Source: Phycisphaerales bacterium (GTDB lineage: Bacteria; Planctomycetota; Phycisphaerae; UBA1845). From it: 64,000 nt of DNA. Position 1 is the stretch's first letter. Each line of letters starts with the position of its first letter. The translations under genes were made by a program, and so were the position numbers. The notes beneath the pieces are model-generated. The model made no database searches. It saw only the letters and a list, made by a program, of their open reading frames with translations, and was not told the origin of the DNA. This document shows, one piece after another, positions 17,318 through 26,648 of this stretch. Where the stretch lies: the NCBI GenBank assembly GCA_020639095.1, contig JACKHH010000020.1, forward strand, positions 1-64,000. Reading direction: 5' to 3'.

Positions 17318-17413
17318 CGGGAGTGGATGGGAATCGAACCCACCAGGAGCCGCTTTAACGACCCCTCAACGGCTTTGAAGGCCGCGGGACCCACCAGGCG
17401 TCCGGACACTCCC
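17318..17413 (-). tRNA. selC: tRNA-Sec (anticodon TCA)
   Basis: On the minus strand: acceptor GGGAGTG pairs with CACTCCC, the anticodon arm GCGGC-CTTCAAA-GCCGT has loop CTTCAAA and anticodon TCA, a long variable arm (about 22 bases) follows, then the T-arm GTGGG-TTCGATT-CCCAT and discriminator G. The length of 96 bases and long extra arm are typical of selenocysteine tRNA. CCA is not encoded. It delivers selenocysteine at UGA codons with SelB. It lies about 420 bases downstream of prfB on the same strand. Its presence implies that the genome makes selenoproteins. Confidence 0.93.
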
Positions 17414-17834
17414 CAGATGCTGGCGATGACGATACCGGCGCGGGTGGTTTGCGGCAAATTGTTGGTGTGGTGTGGTGCGGGTTGCTTGCTTCGCTTGGGT
17501 TGGTGGGGCGGCGGTGATGGGTTTCTCTTCGTTGTCTTTTGCTTTGTCGCGGGATGGGTTCTTGATTGCTTGGGCTTCGTGTTTTGCCCCCACCTTGCCT
17601 CCCCCGGAGGGGGAGGGGTTGCGTTATCACTTGTGGTGCGCGGGCTACCGGATACGCGCTCCCCTTTGGGTCGCCGCTCGACGTGTTTCGTCACTCGTCC
17701 CTCGTCACTTGTCACCCGTCGCTTGTCCCTTTTCCGCTCTGCATTCTGCACTCTGCGCTCTGCACTATTCTCGCTTCCTTACGGGCGCGGCTCTGTTTTC
17801 CGCTCCCTTAAAGTCGCGGCTCGGATTTGGTTTC
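17414..17834. other. Gene-free stretch between tRNA-Sec and prfB, with a family 4 repeat
   Basis: 421 bases without a credible gene. 17587-17620 holds a copy of the CCTCCCCC..GGGGGAGGGG palindrome, and the rest is a low-complexity run of CGTC/CTCTGC-like words. The long frames here on both strands have repetitive, non-protein-like composition. Confidence 0.6.
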
Positions 17835-18942
<1,108 letters not shown>

Positions 18943-19054
18943 CGCGTCAGCACGCACTCCGTTGCGGGGTTTACTCGATTGATACTGCTTCCTGCGGCCA
19001 GTGTATCGCGGAACCGGCGGCACAGCCACCCTGGAAAATGATGGGCAAAAGGGA

Positions 19055-19085
19055 GGGGCGCGTGATTGCTTTCACCACGCGCCCC
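19055..19085 (-). terminator. Terminator-like hairpin after the cyclophilin lipoprotein gene
   Basis: GGGGCGCGTG pairs with CACGCGCCCC (10-base perfect stem, 11-base loop) twenty bases past the stop codon. On the minus strand it is followed by a short TCCCTTTT run. Confidence 0.7.
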
Positions 19086-19105
19086 GCACCTGTGTACTTA
19101 CGCGA

Positions 19106-22100
19106 TCAGCCGTTGGTGTCGATGTCGAGCGTGATCACTTCGGCATCGTTGCGCACGTCCATGGGCGGATCGTCGGCAGACCCGCCGCCGGTCACCAGGA
19201 TCGAACGCTCATCCAACGCGGTGGCGGCGAAGTGTGCCCGCGGGAAACGCATCAGACCGCTCTCGATCCATGATTCCGTTTCACGATCAAAGACGGCGTA
19301 GTAGTCGACGGCAGTCGCTACGCCGTTTCGCACGGTGTAGCCGTCGACCACGACGGCATAGCGATCGCTTAGCAGGAACATCTTGTGCCCGGCAATTCCG
19401 CCCGACAGATTGGGCAGCGGATCGACCGTTTTGATCGTGTCGTTCTGCACGTCGAGCAGGTACGCATCGGATACCGAGTTGCCGGTATCGACGTCAATAC
19501 CGCCGGCGATCAACACGATATTGTCCGCGACAATCAGGTTTACCGCGGCAGTATCGCGCAGCCCGATCGGAAGTGTGGCTGAGAGTGCCTCCGCCAATTC
19601 CGTGTCGGGGTCGAGCGTTTCAAATGTTCTGGGGCCGTCGCCCTCACCGCCAATCACCAGCGCCCGGTGTACCGGGTTGATAAACGGATCAAGGGAATTG
19701 TCAAAGAGATCGACTACCGTGATCGCCGTGTGGCCCAATCGAGAATGAGCCATGTCAAACGGACCGGCCCAAGTATCCTCGCCCGGTGTATATATTTCCC
19801 AAGTGCTACCGCCGCAGACGATTGTGCGCGCGACGGGCATGCGCGTGGCTGCATGATCGTGCCCGCGCGCGACGGACATCGATGCCCGTTCAGTGAAAGC
19901 GCCTGTATCCGGATCGAAGAACTCGACACTTGTGGTTGCGGTGCCGCGACTTGTTCCGGATGCACCGACTTCGCCGCCGAGTATGAGAATTTCTCCACGG
20001 CGCAAAGTTAGCTGCATCTGGCCACTGCGGGCGACGTTCAGCTCGGGTACGACCAATCCGTTCGACGACGTGGAGTATTCATCTGTGAAAACGCCGGTTT
20101 GCGGATCGTAGAACGTAACTGTTGAAAGTGATTGCAGGTTGGCTGGGTCGCTCACGTTCAACCCACCCGCAATCAGCGCGAGCGGGTTGTCGAGTTTGTC
20201 GAGCATGGCGGCTGTGTGGAAGACTCGATTGGCCAAGTCATTTGTGTCTGTGCTGGCGACGGACGCGAATATCCCACCGGCGCTTTCCGACTCGCGGCGG
20301 ACGCGCGACATGATGATATTCTCAATGGGGACGTCGGCCAGGCCGGAGAGGTCGTCAACGTGTACACCCACCGTGCCGATGTCGTCAACCACGTCCATGC
20401 CTTCGACGACGCGGGCGAAGACGGTGAACGGCGGAATGCCGGTGTCCAGGCCGGTGTTGTCGATCAGATTGACAAAGAACTGATTGGTGCCGGAGTCGGC
20501 ATCGTTTCCACGCAATGCCATCGAGACCGTTCCGCGCAGGTTGCTCTCGCCGTTATCGGCTTCGCTGGCAACTGGGTCGCGTTCGCCTTCGCGCTCCTGC
20601 AATCCGCCTTCGACCGGCTCGAACGCGCCGCCCTGAATGACGAAATTCGCTTTTGCGCGGTGCCAAACTACGCCATCAAAGAAGCGGTCGTCCACGTAAC
20701 GCAGGAAGTTCGCGCAGGTGTTCGGCGCTTCCTCGGTCAGCAGCTCAAGCACAATGTCGCCCGTGACGCCGCCGGTGTTGCTGATCACCACACGCGGCGT
20801 CGCGTTCTCCACACCCACCACGTAAACGTCCGCGGACGCTGGCATGACGCCTTCGCCGCGCACGGTCACGCGCAGCTGCGTCGTGATGGCTGCGTCAATC
20901 GTCACCGATGTCGTGGCGTCGGTGTTGTCGCCGAACGTTGCAGCCCCGGACACGACCGACCAGGTGAAGTTCAACCCTTGCGGCGCATCGGGCACAATCG
21001 TGCGCACCGTGGTGGAATCCCCAACGATGCGGATCGCGTCGTCGGCTTCCGCGGTAACATCGATCTCGATCAACGGGCCGCTGGTGTCGCTGTCGGTCGG
21101 GATCTCTTCATCGATGCGGTACACCGACTGCATGATGATGTCTTCCAGCGGAACATCTTCGAGCCCGCTCGAATCCGCGCCGACCGCAACGTCCGCGATC
21201 TCGTCGACGACTTCGGTGAGGCCATCCACGACGCGTCCGAAGACGGTGTAGGGCGGCGTGCTGCTGTCGAGTTCCAGGTTATCGACGAGGTTGACGTAGA
21301 ACTGGCTGTCGCCGCTGTCGGCATCGTCACCGACCAACGCGAGGCCGACCGACCCGCGAATGTTCGTCCTGCCGTTGTTCGCTTCGTTCTCAATGGGCGG
21401 CCGTGCGCCGAAACGCTTCACCAGGCGATCGCCCGAGCGCTCGTACGCACCGGTTTGAATGACGAAATTACCGTCAACGCGATGCCAAACGATGCCATCG
21501 TAGTAACCGCTGTCCACGTAGCGCAGGAAATTCGCGACGGTGTTCGGAGCTTCGTTTCCGAACAACTCGATGACCATCTGGCCGCTAACCCCACCGGTAT
21601 TCTCGATCACCACCTGTGGTGTCGCATCGCGCACGCCCACGATGTTCAAGACCGCAAGCCCGGTGACTTCGGTATCGCCATTGTCAGCCGTCACGGTTAC
21701 GCGAAGCTTGGTCGTTTGCTCGGCGTTGATCGTCGCCTGCGTGGACGCAGCAGCCGTGCTTGCAATCGTCGCGTCGCCACTAACGACTTCCCAGTGGATT
21801 CGCTTGTTCGTCAAACCGGATGTATTGCTGTCGATGGTTACGCTGATTGGCGTCGATTCACCGACGGTGCGGAGCACGTCGCGCGCCGTCGCCGTGACGT
21901 CGAGGTCGCCGCCGACCGCGACGTTGATATATGACATGTCCGTCTGACCGGCTGCGTCGGTGACGCGCACGCGGAACTGATAGTCGCCGACCACCGCGAG
22001 TTCGCCGACCGTGACCGACGCACCAACTTCGTGGCCGGTCAGGTCAATGTCAGCCGTGTCCGGTTGGCGCTGGATCGACCAGCGGAAAATGTACGGAGCG

Positions 22101-22267
22101 GTCCCGCCCGTCGCGGTGGCGGTGAGCACCACCGATTCCTCCGGCGCGACGACCATGTCGCTGCCGGCATCGGCATCGAGCGGGTTGGTCGATGCGGGAT
22201 TGGTGCAGGCAGTAAAGGGAAGCGCGAGCAGCGCCCCTACGAGCAGTAAGTATCGAAGCTTGTTCAT
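19106..22267 (-). CDS. Very large lipoprotein with two cyclophilin domains and kelch-like repeats
   Basis: 1053 residues. The lipoprotein signal MNKLRYLLLVGALLALPFTAC ends in an LxxC lipobox. Domains in order: PKD/Ig-like (about 30-120), Ig-like (120-205), cyclophilin-type PPIase 1 (about 213-370, with FLRYVDSGYYDGIVWHRV and SQFYVNL), Ig-like (400-485), PPIase 2 (about 490-650, FLRYVDDRFFDGVVWHRA, NQFFVNL), and a C-terminal kelch-like region with repeated RAGG/ILGG/VCGG turns and SILVTGGG at the end. Cyclophilins speed prolyl isomerisation; here the enzyme would sit on the membrane and act on envelope proteins. GGGGAA precedes the ATG. Active-site residues are only partly conserved, so a binding role is possible. 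Confidence 0.88.
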   Translation of the reverse strand: MNKLRYLLLVGALLALPFTACTNPASTNPLDADAGSDMVVAPEESVVLTATATGGTAPYIFRWSIQRQPDTADIDLTGHEVGASVTVGELAVVGDYQFRVRVTDAAGQTDMSYINVAVGGDLDVTATARDVLRTVGESTPISVTIDSNTSGLTNKRIHWEVVSGDATIASTAAASTQATINAEQTTKLRVTVTADNGDTEVTGLAVLNIVGVRDATPQVVIENTGGVSGQMVIELFGNEAPNTVANFLRYVDSGYYDGIVWHRVDGNFVIQTGAYERSGDRLVKRFGARPPIENEANNGRTNIRGSVGLALVGDDADSGDSQFYVNLVDNLELDSSTPPYTVFGRVVDGLTEVVDEIADVAVGADSSGLEDVPLEDIIMQSVYRIDEEIPTDSDTSGPLIEIDVTAEADDAIRIVGDSTTVRTIVPDAPQGLNFTWSVVSGAATFGDNTDATTSVTIDAAITTQLRVTVRGEGVMPASADVYVVGVENATPRVVISNTGGVTGDIVLELLTEEAPNTCANFLRYVDDRFFDGVVWHRAKANFVIQGGAFEPVEGGLQEREGERDPVASEADNGESNLRGTVSMALRGNDADSGTNQFFVNLIDNTGLDTGIPPFTVFARVVEGMDVVDDIGTVGVHVDDLSGLADVPIENIIMSRVRRESESAGGIFASVASTDTNDLANRVFHTAAMLDKLDNPLALIAGGLNVSDPANLQSLSTVTFYDPQTGVFTDEYSTSSNGLVVPELNVARSGQMQLTLRRGEILILGGEVGASGTSRGTATTSVEFFDPDTGAFTERASMSVARGHDHAATRMPVARTIVCGGSTWEIYTPGEDTWAGPFDMAHSRLGHTAITVVDLFDNSLDPFINPVHRALVIGGEGDGPRTFETLDPDTELAEALSATLPIGLRDTAAVNLIVADNIVLIAGGIDVDTGNSVSDAYLLDVQNDTIKTVDPLPNLSGGIAGHKMFLLSDRYAVVVDGYTVRNGVATAVDYYAVFDRETESWIESGLMRFPRAHFAATALDERSILVTGGGSADDPPMDVRNDAEVITLDIDTNG

Positions 22268-22556
22268 CAGTTCCCCGGTGCAGTCTGATTGGTGCGGAAA
22301 CGCGATTTCTGGTTATTTCGCAGGTACTACTGACAGCATGCGGGACGCGTTCGCTTGCTGGTGCGCCCGACTCCCTATATCGTCCATCGGCGCGGGTTCC
22401 GTGCAGCCGGTGTCCACTGGCGGCTCGGCGCAAATCACCGTCGCAGCGGATGTTATGTCGCGGTGGTGCTTTCCCGCGTCTGCCGTCTAATCCTAGCCGT
22501 CCCTCGGTGTCGAGTCGAGACGCCGGGTGCAGGCTGATCGGGAGAACGCAATCGCG

Positions 22557-23990
22557 ATGGCAACCGGACAAGAACTGTACATATCACCACTGGTAACGCG
22601 GAACGCGTCGGAGCGGATGTCGCGGCTTTTCGGGGCTGAGCATCGCATTGCGACGTGGCGGCGGCTGTGGATCGCGCTCGCGGAGGCCCAGCGGGAGCTT
22701 GGCCTGCCCATCACCGCGAAGCAGATCGCAGCGCTCAAGCGGGCGGCAGGCAAGATCGATTTCGCCAAAGCCGCGCGCTACGAAGCCGAGCTGCGGCACG
22801 ACGTGATGGCCCACCTGCACGCCTTTGGCGACGAGGCGCCGAGTGCTCGGGGCATCCTGCATCTCGGAGCGACGAGCTGCTACGTCGTGGACAACGCCGA
22901 CCTGATCATCATGCGCGAGGCGTTGGAGTTGATCGCGCAGTGGCTCGCGGGTTGCATCGATCGATTGGCGAAATTCGCGAAGCAGCACCGGGCGCTGCCG
23001 GTGCTGGGATTCACGCACTATCAACCAGCCCAGCTCACGACCGTGGGCAAGCGGGCGGCGCTGTGGTGCTACGATTTCGTGCGCGACCTTGAAGAGATTG
23101 AGACGCGGATTGAGCGGTTGCGGTTTCGCGGGGTGAAGGGCGCGACGGGCACGCAGGCGAGTTTCCTCGAACTCTTCGACGGCAGTCATGCGAAGGTGAA
23201 ACGCCTGGAAAAAGCGGTCGCGAAGGCGATGGGCTTTGCCCACATCGAGCCGGTCACCGGCCAAACGTATTCTCGAAAGGTTGATGCGCAGGTGGTGGCT
23301 GCGCTTGCCGGCGTCGCACAGAGCGTACACAAGTACGCGAACGACATGCGCCTGCTGTGCAACCTTAAGGAAATCGAAGAGCCGTTCGAGAAGTCGCAGG
23401 TCGGTTCCAGTGCGATGCCCTACAAACGCAACCCGATGCGCATGGAACGGGCGACGGGGCTCGCACGCTGGGTGCTGTCGATCGCGACGAGCCCGCAGAT
23501 GACGGCGGCTGAGCAGTGGTTCGAGCGGACGTTGGACGATTCCTCGAACAAGCGGCTGGCGGTGCCCGAGGCGTTTCTTGCGACGGACGGCATGCTGAAA
23601 CTGGTACACAACGTGTCGGGCGGCATGGTGGTTTATCCCAAGGTGATCCAGGCGCGGGTGATGTCCGAACTGCCCTTCATCGCCAGCGAGAACATCATGA
23701 TGGCGGCGACGAAAGCGGGTGCCGATCGCCAGGAAGCGCACGAACGCATCCGCCGCCACAGCCAATCAGCCGGTGAGCAGGTCAAGAAACATGGAAAACC
23801 CAACGACCTCATCGACCGGCTGGAGAAGGATGACGCGTTTGCGGGCGTGGATTTCGCAAAGGTGCTCAACCCCAAAGCCTACACCGGCAGATCAGCCGAG
23901 CAGGTGGACGAATTCATCACCGCCTTCGTCACCCCGATCCGTAAACGCTACGCCAAGTCGCGAGCGTTGGAATCGAAGCTGAATGTGTGA
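22557..23990 (+). CDS. purB: Adenylosuccinate lyase
   Basis: 477 residues from the ATG at 22557 (a GTG ten codons earlier is possible). The fumarase/aspartase-superfamily signature is intact: SSAMPYKRNPMRMER around residues 285-299, the HDVMAHLHAF segment, and TGQTYSRKVD. It catalyses two fumarate-releasing steps of purine synthesis, SAICAR to AICAR and adenylosuccinate to AMP, in the cytoplasm. The sequence is of the longer, animal-like type (starts with YISPLVTRNAS). It is followed 190 bases later by pyrE on the same strand, so nucleotide synthesis genes are grouped here. Confidence 0.95.
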   Translation: MATGQELYISPLVTRNASERMSRLFGAEHRIATWRRLWIALAEAQRELGLPITAKQIAALKRAAGKIDFAKAARYEAELRHDVMAHLHAFGDEAPSARGILHLGATSCYVVDNADLIIMREALELIAQWLAGCIDRLAKFAKQHRALPVLGFTHYQPAQLTTVGKRAALWCYDFVRDLEEIETRIERLRFRGVKGATGTQASFLELFDGSHAKVKRLEKAVAKAMGFAHIEPVTGQTYSRKVDAQVVAALAGVAQSVHKYANDMRLLCNLKEIEEPFEKSQVGSSAMPYKRNPMRMERATGLARWVLSIATSPQMTAAEQWFERTLDDSSNKRLAVPEAFLATDGMLKLVHNVSGGMVVYPKVIQARVMSELPFIASENIMMAATKAGADRQEAHERIRRHSQSAGEQVKKHGKPNDLIDRLEKDDAFAGVDFAKVLNPKAYTGRSAEQVDEFITAFVTPIRKRYAKSRALESKLNV

Positions 23991-24180
23991 AAGTGAGAGA
24001 GTGAGAACGGGAAAACCGGGATCGGGGTATCGGGAAAACGGTGAGACAAAACGCGCAGCCAAGTCTTGCGGCTGACCGTTGATGATGTGAGGACGTCGCT
24101 TTTGTTAACCGAGCGAAGCGAGGCCTAGGCGGCTGCGCCGTTTGGAATCCGATTAGATCCACAGATAGTGAGAAGCGCTC

Positions 24181-24702
24181 ATGAATCGCAACGAATTCAT
24201 CCAACGCGTTAAGGACACCGCTTACCTCACCGGGCATTTTGTGCTGCGGTCGGGGCGGACGAGCAACTATTACCTCGACAAGTATCGTTTCGAGACCCAG
24301 CCGGACATCTTGCAGTATCTCGGGGCTGCGTTCGCGGAGTACCGTTCGCCCGAGACGACGCGGATCGCCGGCGCGGAACTTGGCGGGGTGTCGCTCGCAG
24401 CGGCTGCCTCGCTTGCCAGCGGGTTGCCTTTTCTCATCGTGCGGAACGCGAAGAAGGGCTACGGTACCGAGAAGTTCTTCGAGGGGATACTTGAGAAGGG
24501 CGATCGCATCCTGCTTGTTGAGGACATCGCCACGACCGGCGGACAGGTGCTGGAAGCGGCCAAGCAACTCACCGAGTTCGGCTGCACGGTGGAGCGTATT
24601 GTCGCGGTGATCGACCGGCAGGAAGGCGCACGCGAAAACATCGAAGGGGCAGGTTTCCAGTTCGACGCGATCCTCACATCCGGCGACCTGGGCATCAAGT
24701 AG
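24181..24702 (+). CDS. pyrE: Orotate phosphoribosyltransferase
   Basis: 173 residues. It has the type I PRTase PRPP-binding motif ILLVEDIATTGGQV (about 115-128), the FVLRSGRTSNYYLDKYRF segment typical of OPRTases, and the flexible-loop KKGYGTEKFFEG. It converts orotate and PRPP to OMP in pyrimidine synthesis. The length is at the short end of the family but all core elements are present. The ATG follows AGTGAGAAGCGCTC. It lies just after purB. Confidence 0.95.
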   Translation: MNRNEFIQRVKDTAYLTGHFVLRSGRTSNYYLDKYRFETQPDILQYLGAAFAEYRSPETTRIAGAELGGVSLAAAASLASGLPFLIVRNAKKGYGTEKFFEGILEKGDRILLVEDIATTGGQVLEAAKQLTEFGCTVERIVAVIDRQEGARENIEGAGFQFDAILTSGDLGIK

Positions 24703-25137
24703 CGCTGCCGCGAATTGGGGGACAAGTCGAAGGCCAGTCTCGCAAAAGGCCTATCAGAGTCAAGGCCCGGCGACCTGTTCGTCGGCAGGCGCGTCGCAAT
24801 GCACTTGTTTGAGCAATACCCAATCGCTGTGCGGAAATCGCCCGCGGATAAGTGTACGGGAAATAGCAGACCGGAGCATGCGTCAATCCAATTCCCCAGA
24901 TGCAAGAACGCTGGGGTCAGCTTTGTAGGGCGTTCTTGACCCATTCCTAGCGTGTATTGTTCGAGAAGCCGCGCGGGCTGAAGCCTGTGGCTCGCTACAA
25001 TGTGATCAAGACCGCCATAGCTTGCTATCGCACTTGAGGATTCGCATGTTCCCACATCTGCCCAGAGGCCGAGCGGTTGATGCTGAACGAGCGCCGTTTC
25101 ACTTCATCGTCCAGACCAGAACGGAGTCGGTTGCACG
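24703..25137. other. Gene-free stretch
   Basis: 435 bases. Around 24905-24945 there is GGGGTCAG...CTTTGTAGGG...TTGACCC and around 24965-24995 GCGCGGGCTGAAGCCTGTGG, both of the style of dispersed Planctomycetota repeats, but with only one copy each in this window. A 40-codon frame from 25046 overlaps the next gene and is not supported. Confidence 0.5.
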
Positions 25138-25446
25138 ATGTTTGGAGGTGGGATGCTCGATTTCGTAGGGCGAAACTTGTCGGTCGTCGTGGCGCCCTGG
25201 TATGTGGCTGCTTCGTGTGCCGCGCTGGTGCTGCACGCAATCGACAAGCGCCGCGCTCGCAACGGCGGACGACGCATTGCGGAGCGAACGCTTCATCTCG
25301 TTGAGCTGCTCGGTGGCTGGCCCGGGGCGTGGCTCGCGATGCAGGTCTTTCATCATAAAACCCAGAAGCGCAGCTACCAACTGGTATTCGCCTTGATCGT
25401 CGCGATGCACGTTTCGCTGTTGGTACTATGGATCTACTGGACGTGA
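25138..25446 (+). CDS. DUF1294 small membrane protein
   Basis: 102 residues (or 97 from the second ATG at 25153, which has GGAGG only four bases upstream). Three hydrophobic helices and the DUF1294 hallmarks: D-K-R-R-A near the start of the loop, R-R-I-A-E-R-T-L, LLGGWPGAWLAMQVFHHKTQKRSY in the centre. The function is unknown; some relatives carry an N-terminal cold-shock domain, absent here. A membrane location is certain from the helices. Confidence 0.88.
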   Translation: MFGGGMLDFVGRNLSVVVAPWYVAASCAALVLHAIDKRRARNGGRRIAERTLHLVELLGGWPGAWLAMQVFHHKTQKRSYQLVFALIVAMHVSLLVLWIYWT

Positions 25447-26045
25447 CAGCCGGGGCCATAGGGCATACGCCCCATTGCCCGAGGTGGTGAATGCACTACA
25501 TTGCATCGCGTCCAACCCATTCGAATGCTGGCCAAGGTGACGACGATGTTTACGTCTCGTCGCCATCCGACGTGCCTCTTCGCTAGTCGGGGAAGAGGCA
25601 CGTCCATATTCCAACATCACATCCTGGCCCAGCGTCCTTTGATCAATCACTTTTTTTATTTTTCCCAGGAATCAGCGAATCAACTACGGCCAGATCCCGT
25701 CCATAACCTCAGAGTATCGACCTTGGGGCCTCAGGCATCGGGCCGTCGTTGAACTTTGCGCCGTCACGGTACCGTGGCGTTTTTGGGTAGCAGAGTTCTT
25801 GGTTCCAATTTGGCGGACCGGGTGGCAGGCGTTTCTTTAGAAACCCGACTAGTCTGTTGCCCGGTTCGCCGTCTCTTGCCCTTCCCGGCCTACCCCAGAA
25901 AAAGAAGTCGTAGTTTATCTCATCAAGTTGAGGTACGGCCCGTCACTCGCGCACAGATCGTTTGTTGTAATCCTACGCCGGAACATGGTAAAAACACCCC
26001 AGCCAACCCCTGAATCTAGACTTGCGATGCTGGGAGGTCGGGACC
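25447..26045. other. Gene-free stretch upstream of the ECF sigma operon
   Basis: 599 bases without a supported gene. 25759-25784 has an imperfect hairpin (CACGGTACCGTGGCG then TTTTTG) that could end transcription from the DUF1294 gene. The AT-richer part at 25890-26000 probably holds the sigma-kinase promoter; GGAAC at 25980 resembles an ECF -35 box, without a certain -10. Confidence 0.45.
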
Positions 26046-26648
26046 ATGTCGTTAGGCCAGGATCAACAATCTTTGCTCATTCATGCGCCCGCATTGCGGA
26101 AGCATATCACGCACCGCGTGCCGTACGCCTTACGGCGCGAGCTGGACGCTGACGACATACTCCAAGAAGTGTGGGAACGCACCTTGCGAACTCACGATCC
26201 CTCGGGCATCACACAGATCACCGATCTTGAACAATATCTCAAACGTGTGGCGTCAAATGTCCTTGTTGACCGGATTCGCGCTTTCCAGACTGCCAAGCGC
26301 GGGCGCGGCTTGGATCGCGTCGAAATCATCCACGCCAACAACTTGCTTTCGTCGTATGCCGACCTGTTTGAACGCGTGGCTGGGCCGCGCAAGACGCCGA
26401 GCAGCGAGGTTGCGATCCGTGAGGCGGCGGGGGCTGTCAGTGGCGCTATGGAGAGGATTCCCGAACGACAACGTGAGGCGATTCGGCTTTACCATATCCT
26501 GGAGTTACCCTGCGACGAAGTTGGACAGCGCATGCGCCTGAGCGAGAGGGCTGTCCGGAGTCTGGTGGCACGTGGGCTGGTGAGCCTCAGGAATGAACTC
26601 GGCTCGGCCACGCAGTTCCTGAGCGATGCCCCGTCTGACGTCGAGTGA
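26046..26648 (+). CDS. ECF-type RNA polymerase sigma factor
   Basis: 200 residues from the ATG at 26046, which has GGGAGG at the right distance. Region 2 is at about 20-90 (DADDILQEVWERTLR, LKRVASNVLVDRIR) and region 4 at about 125-180 (IPERQREAIRLYHILELPCDEVGQRMRLSERAVRSLVARG). Its stop codon overlaps the kinase start by four bases. No anti-sigma factor is nearby. In Planctomycetota such ECF factors pair with Ser/Thr kinases, so control by phosphorylation is the likely model. Confidence 0.92.
   Translation: MSLGQDQQSLLIHAPALRKHITHRVPYALRRELDADDILQEVWERTLRTHDPSGITQITDLEQYLKRVASNVLVDRIRAFQTAKRGRGLDRVEIIHANNLLSSYADLFERVAGPRKTPSSEVAIREAAGAVSGAMERIPERQREAIRLYHILELPCDEVGQRMRLSERAVRSLVARGLVSLRNELGSATQFLSDAPSDVE

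Larger units (their letters stand above)
16687..17318. mobile_element. Putative integrase-less cassette 1, adjacent to the intact tRNA-Sec
   Basis: A unit of about 632 bases between tRNA-end copy B and the intact tRNA gene. It holds one short gene (17067-17264), a strong hairpin, and inner ends shared with cassette 2. Nothing encodes an integrase. The intact tRNA keeps its 3' sequence, while a detached 3' fragment lies at the far end, the usual signature of integration at a tRNA. Confidence 0.65.

Noticed and set aside
20132..21934. 600-codon frame on the plus strand
   Set aside because: Antisense to the cyclophilin lipoprotein gene; the long frame is a by-product of GC-rich codon use, with no domain or ribosome-binding site.
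25046..25168. 40-codon frame before the DUF1294 gene
   Set aside because: It overlaps the start of a well-supported gene and has no homology I can recognise; possibly a remnant of a repeat-associated gene, but not provable here.
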